Positions 7,783 to 10,385 of a DNA stretch of 10,385 bases are shown piece after piece. The position numbers were made by a program, and so were the translations under genes. The stretch's first letter is position 1. Each line of letters starts with the position of its first letter. Below the pieces are notes generated by a model that was not told the DNA's origin, made no database searches, and saw nothing but the letters and a program-made list of their open reading frames with translations. The DNA is from Paracoccaceae bacterium (lineage in GTDB: Bacteria; Pseudomonadota; Alphaproteobacteria; Rhodobacterales; Rhodobacteraceae), in assembly GCA_007121055.1 (NCBI GenBank), contig SKMM01000322.1:1-10385 (forward strand), in the 5' to 3' direction.

Positions 7783-8876
7783 GGAGCAGTCTCCCTGTTG
7801 TGGTTGGGGTCGTGGGACTTTGCGGTCGCGGCGCGCCACAACGCGAACCGCGCCTCGGCCGCGGGGCTGCGGGTGCGGGCGACCAGCGCCGAGATTTCGG
7901 GCGCCGGCAGCCGGGTCCAGTGGTGGCAGGCCACCCGAGCACCGCCGGCCTCGGTCAGCACCGGCGGCGTTGTGGCGCATATCTCGGTGGCGAAGGGGCA
8001 GCGCGTGTGGAACCGGCACCCCGGCGGCGGGGCGGCGGGCGAGGGCAGGTCGCCCCCCAGCACCCCCTCCGTCGCCCCCCGCGCGCCCGGATCGGGCACC
8101 GGGATCGCGCGCAACAGCGCCCGGGTGTAGGGGTGGCGGGGTGCCGTGAACAGCGCCTCGGTCTCGGCCAGCTCCACCACCTCGCCTAGATACATCACCG
8201 CCACCCGGTCGGCCATGTGCCGGATCACCGCCAGATCATGGGCGATCACCACCAGCGTCAGCCCCAGATCGCGCTTCAGATCCTCCAGCAGGTTCACGAT
8301 CTGCGCCTGCACCGACACGTCCAGCGCCGAGACAGGCTCATCCCCCACCAGAAGCTTCGGCTCCGACGCCAGCGCCCGCGCAATACAGATCCGCTGCCGT
8401 TGCCCGCCCGAGAATTCATGCGGATACCGGTCCGCATGCTCCGGCCGCAGCCCCACGCGGCGCAACAGCTCCGCCACCCGCGCCCGCAACGCCCCGCCCG
8501 ACAGCCCCCGGTGCAGCCGCAACGGCTCCCCCACGATCCGCTCCACCGTCATCCGCGGGTTCAGCGACGAGAACGGGTCCTGAAAGATGAACTGCATCTC
8601 CGCCCGCAAGGCCCGCATCGCGCCGGCCCCAAGCCCCGTCAGCTCCCGCCCGTCATAATGCACCGAGCCCCCGCTCGGCTCGATCAGCCGCAGAAGCAAC
8701 CGCGCCAGCGTGGACTTCCCGCAGCCGGACTCGCCGACAATCGCGAATGTCTCCCCCCGCCGGATCCGCAGGTTCACCCCATTGACCGCATGGATGGTGG
8801 TCGCCTTCTGCAACAGGCCCCCGCCCGTCACGAACCGCTTCTGCAGATCGCGCGCCTCCAGCAACACGTCGCTCAT
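7779..8876 (-). CDS. Dpp/Opp-type ABC transporter ATP-binding protein (DppF-like)
   Basis: This is one of the two ATPases that drive import from the cytoplasmic face, 365 residues. The nucleotide-binding motifs are intact: Walker A GESGCGKS (48-55), Q-loop Gln99, signature FSGGQRQR (155-162), Walker B LLVGDE (175-180) and H-loop His213. HPYTRALL (248-255) opens the peptide-transporter C-terminal domain, which holds Cys287, Cys293, Cys300 and Cys317 in the C-x5-C-x6-C pattern typical of this family. After Cys317 there is a further tail of about 45 residues (319-365), longer than I expect for DppF, reaching to the binding-protein start. The start at 8876 overlaps the DppD-like stop as ATGA and has only a G run before it, which suggests translational coupling. 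All catalytic residues are present, so it should be active. Confidence 0.93.
   Translation of the reverse strand: MSDVLLEARDLQKRFVTGGGLLQKATTIHAVNGVNLRIRRGETFAIVGESGCGKSTLARLLLRLIEPSGGSVHYDGRELTGLGAGAMRALRAEMQFIFQDPFSSLNPRMTVERIVGEPLRLHRGLSGGALRARVAELLRRVGLRPEHADRYPHEFSGGQRQRICIARALASEPKLLVGDEPVSALDVSVQAQIVNLLEDLKRDLGLTLVVIAHDLAVIRHMADRVAVMYLGEVVELAETEALFTAPRHPYTRALLRAIPVPDPGARGATEGVLGGDLPSPAAPPPGCRFHTRCPFATEICATTPPVLTEAGGARVACHHWTRLPAPEISALVARTRSPAAEARFALWRAATAKSHDPNHNRETAP
7791..7795 (-). promoter_or_regulatory. Ribosome binding site deciding the binding-protein start
   Basis: GGGAG on the minus strand lies 8 bases before the ATG at 7782, inside the last codons of the upstream ATPase gene. 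It fixes the start that leaves the signal peptide at the N-terminus. Confidence 0.8.
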
Positions 8877-9865
8877 GCCGCCCCCCGCGCCAGATGCTCC
8901 TCCAGCGGCGCGCGCAGGCAGGCATGGGCATGCCCGTCCGCCCCCTGCACCATCGGCGGGCGCCGCGCATCGCAGGCCGCCACCGCGAACGGACAGCGCG
9001 AGGCGAACCGGCACCCCGGCGGCATCGCATCCGGCACCGGCACGCTGCCGGGAATGGTCAACAACCGCCCCGACCGCCCGGCGATGGCGGGCATCGAGCC
9101 CATCAGCCCCAGCGTATAGGGATGCTGCGGCGCGTCGAAGATCTGCGCCACCGGCCCCTGCTCGACCACGCGGCCGGCATACATCACCGCCACCTCGTCG
9201 GCGATCTCGGCCACCACCCCCAGATCATGCGTGATCATCATCAACGCGGTGCCCGTCTCGCGCTGCAACTCCCGCATCAGCTCCAGGATCTGCGCCTGGA
9301 TTGTGACATCCAGCGCCGTGGTCGGCTCATCGGCAATCAGCAGGGCAGGGCGGTTCGCCAGCGCCATGGCGATCATCACCCGCTGCCGCATCCCCCCCGA
9401 CAACTGGTGCGGATAATCCCCCAGCCGCTTTTCCGCCGCCGGCATCCGCACCCGGCGGAACATCTCCAGCGCCCGCTCCCGCGCCTCCCGCACGCCGCAG
9501 CCCGTATGGCGCCGCACCGCCTCGGCCACCTGATCGCCCACGGTGAACACCGGGTTCAGCGAGGTCATCGGCTCCTGAAAGATCATCGCCATCCCGTTGC
9601 CGCGTAGATCCGCCATCCGCGCCTCGGACAACCCCAGCAGATCCTCGCCCCGGAACCGGATGCGCCCCGAACTCACCTGCGCGCTGCGCTTCGGCAACAA
9701 CCCCATCGTCGCCAGCGCGGTCACGGACTTGCCGCAGCCCGACTCGCCGACCACACACAGCGTCCGCCCCGCCGGGATCGAAAGCGACACGCGGTCGATC
9801 AGGTCCACCGGCTGGCCGCGGAACTGGATCGACAGATCCTCGATGGACAGAACCGGCTCAGCCAT
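8873..9865 (-). CDS. Dpp/Opp-type ABC transporter ATP-binding protein (DppD-like)
   Basis: This is the partner ATPase, 330 residues, close to E. coli DppD in length. It contains Walker A GESGCGKS (40-47), Gln97 of the Q-loop in IFQEPMTSLNPVFTVG (95-110), signature LSGGMRQR (155-162), Walker B LLIADE (175-180) followed by PTTALDVTIQ, and His213. The C-terminal oligopeptide-transporter domain starts at HPYTLGLM (248-255) and carries Cys285, Cys291, Cys298 and Cys316, the four-Cys set that binds an Fe-S cluster in a structurally characterised DppD. IFQEPMTSLNP and LSGGMRQRVMIAMAL distinguish it from the DppF-like partner. The start at 9865 has GGAAGGA 7 bases upstream. The gene overlaps the regulator by 8 bp and its stop overlaps the next start as ATGA. 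Confidence 0.94.
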   Translation of the reverse strand: MAEPVLSIEDLSIQFRGQPVDLIDRVSLSIPAGRTLCVVGESGCGKSVTALATMGLLPKRSAQVSSGRIRFRGEDLLGLSEARMADLRGNGMAMIFQEPMTSLNPVFTVGDQVAEAVRRHTGCGVREARERALEMFRRVRMPAAEKRLGDYPHQLSGGMRQRVMIAMALANRPALLIADEPTTALDVTIQAQILELMRELQRETGTALMMITHDLGVVAEIADEVAVMYAGRVVEQGPVAQIFDAPQHPYTLGLMGSMPAIAGRSGRLLTIPGSVPVPDAMPPGCRFASRCPFAVAACDARRPPMVQGADGHAHACLRAPLEEHLARGAA

Positions 9866-10385
9866 CGGGCAATCCTTCCAGGGAGGTCTGGCGCAACAGC
9901 GCCTCGTTCAGCGACAACAGATGCGCCCGCATCGCGTCCCCCGCCGCCACCGGGTCATGGGCGGCAATCGCATCCCGGATCGCCCGGTGCTGCTCCTGAT
10001 ACAGCGCAAACGGCACGCCGCCCCGCGCGCGCTCCCGCAGCGCCTGCCAGCGCGGATCGCGCCGCGCCCCGTCCAGCGCGTCGAACAGCGCCAGAAACAT
10101 CCGGTTGCCCGTCGCCCGCGCGATCTCGCGGTGCAGCGCGCTGTCCCACAGTTCGCGCTCGTCGGCATCCTCGGTCGCGTCCAGCCGCGCCACCAGCGCA
10201 CTCACCCGCCCGATGGCTTCGGGGCTGGCCCGCAGGGCGGCGAGCTGCGCGATCTGCGGCTCCAGCCGCAGCCGCACCTCCATCACCTGCAGCGGGTCCA
10301 CCGGCGCCTCCGCCCGGTCGGCCGGCGTGCCCCCGCCCTGCCCCGCCTGCGGGCCGGCATAGGTCCCCGCCCCCTGCCGGCGCCA
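9858..10385 (-). CDS. GntR-family regulator, FadR/FCD type (N-terminus cut by window edge)
   Basis: This is a ligand-sensing DNA-binding repressor or activator, seen here as 175 C-terminal residues with the frame open to the right edge. The first residues, WRRQGAGTY, resemble the wing end of a GntR winged helix (usually ..GSGTFV), so about 60 residues with the recognition helix are outside. A Gly/Pro/Ala-rich linker (about 10-28) leads to an all-helical FCD effector domain starting at VMEVRLRLEPQIAQLAA (34-50). Asp81, His85, His133 and His155 fit the D-x3-H...H...H metal-binding set of FCD domains, in WDSALH, EQH and RAHL. A GTG at 10301 could be taken as a start, but homology continues upstream. 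The stop overlaps the DppD-like gene by 8 bp, so it is the promoter-proximal gene seen here and probably controls its own operon; the operator would lie outside. Confidence 0.88.
   Translation of the reverse strand, partial: WRRQGAGTYAGPQAGQGGGTPADRAEAPVDPLQVMEVRLRLEPQIAQLAALRASPEAIGRVSALVARLDATEDADERELWDSALHREIARATGNRMFLALFDALDGARRDPRWQALRERARGGVPFALYQEQHRAIRDAIAAHDPVAAGDAMRAHLLSLNEALLRQTSLEGLPDG
9873..9879 (-). promoter_or_regulatory. Ribosome binding site of the DppD-like ATPase gene
   Basis: GGAAGGA on the minus strand lies 7 bases before the ATG at 9865, inside the last codons of the regulator gene. It is the strongest Shine-Dalgarno sequence in the operon. Confidence 0.8.

Noticed and set aside
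7783..8019. Longer N-terminus for the binding protein starting at 8019
   Set aside because: It would bury the signal peptide and run through the ATPase gene; the ATG at 7782 has a ribosome site and leaves the signal peptide at the N-terminus.
5821..8130. Very long + strand open frame (about 770 codons) opposite the permease and binding-protein genes
   Set aside because: It spans several clear minus-strand genes and their gap, has low-complexity Arg/His/Gln composition and no domain; antisense shadow of GC-rich codons.

Overview
The window is very GC-rich and almost completely coding. The carotenoid genes crtI-crtB-tspO in that order are the arrangement known from purple phototrophic alphaproteobacteria, so the source is most likely a member of the Rhodobacterales/Roseobacter group or a close relative. 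This is inferred from gene order and protein resemblance; no marker gene such as 16S rRNA is present.

Positions 1-2541 (+ strand) hold a carotenoid segment. It contains the C-terminal two thirds of phytoene desaturase (CrtI, cut by the left edge), phytoene synthase (CrtB, overlapping crtI by ATGA) and the outer-membrane sensor/transport protein TspO (also called CrtK in Rhodobacter), which starts 5 bp after crtB. CrtB makes phytoene from geranylgeranyl diphosphate and CrtI desaturates it. TspO is known in Rhodobacter to tune pigment gene expression. The segment ends in a convergent junction of 51 bp containing a small GC-rich palindrome.

Positions 2593-10385 (- strand, read right to left) hold one tightly packed operon: a FadR-type GntR regulator (N-terminus cut by the right edge), two Dpp/Opp-type ATPases, a periplasmic substrate-binding protein, two permeases, and a gamma-glutamyltransferase-like Ntn hydrolase with no signal peptide. 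Four neighbouring pairs overlap and a fifth is 12 bp apart. The only real gap is 67 bp after the binding-protein gene and contains a perfect 12-bp inverted repeat. The layout suggests an import-then-cleave system: the binding protein and permease/ATPase complex bring in a small peptide or amide, the cytoplasmic hydrolase splits it, and the regulator senses a pathway metabolite. It resembles in logic the E. coli iaaA-gsiABCD locus for glutathione and isoaspartyl peptides.

The most noteworthy point is the hydrolase. It keeps the Ntn catalytic threonine and the oxyanion glycines but lacks most residues that hold the gamma-glutamyl group in classical enzymes, and it has a shortened lid-loop region, so its true substrate may not be a gamma-glutamyl compound. 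No RNA gene, mobile element, CRISPR array or stretch of more than 300 bases without a gene was seen.
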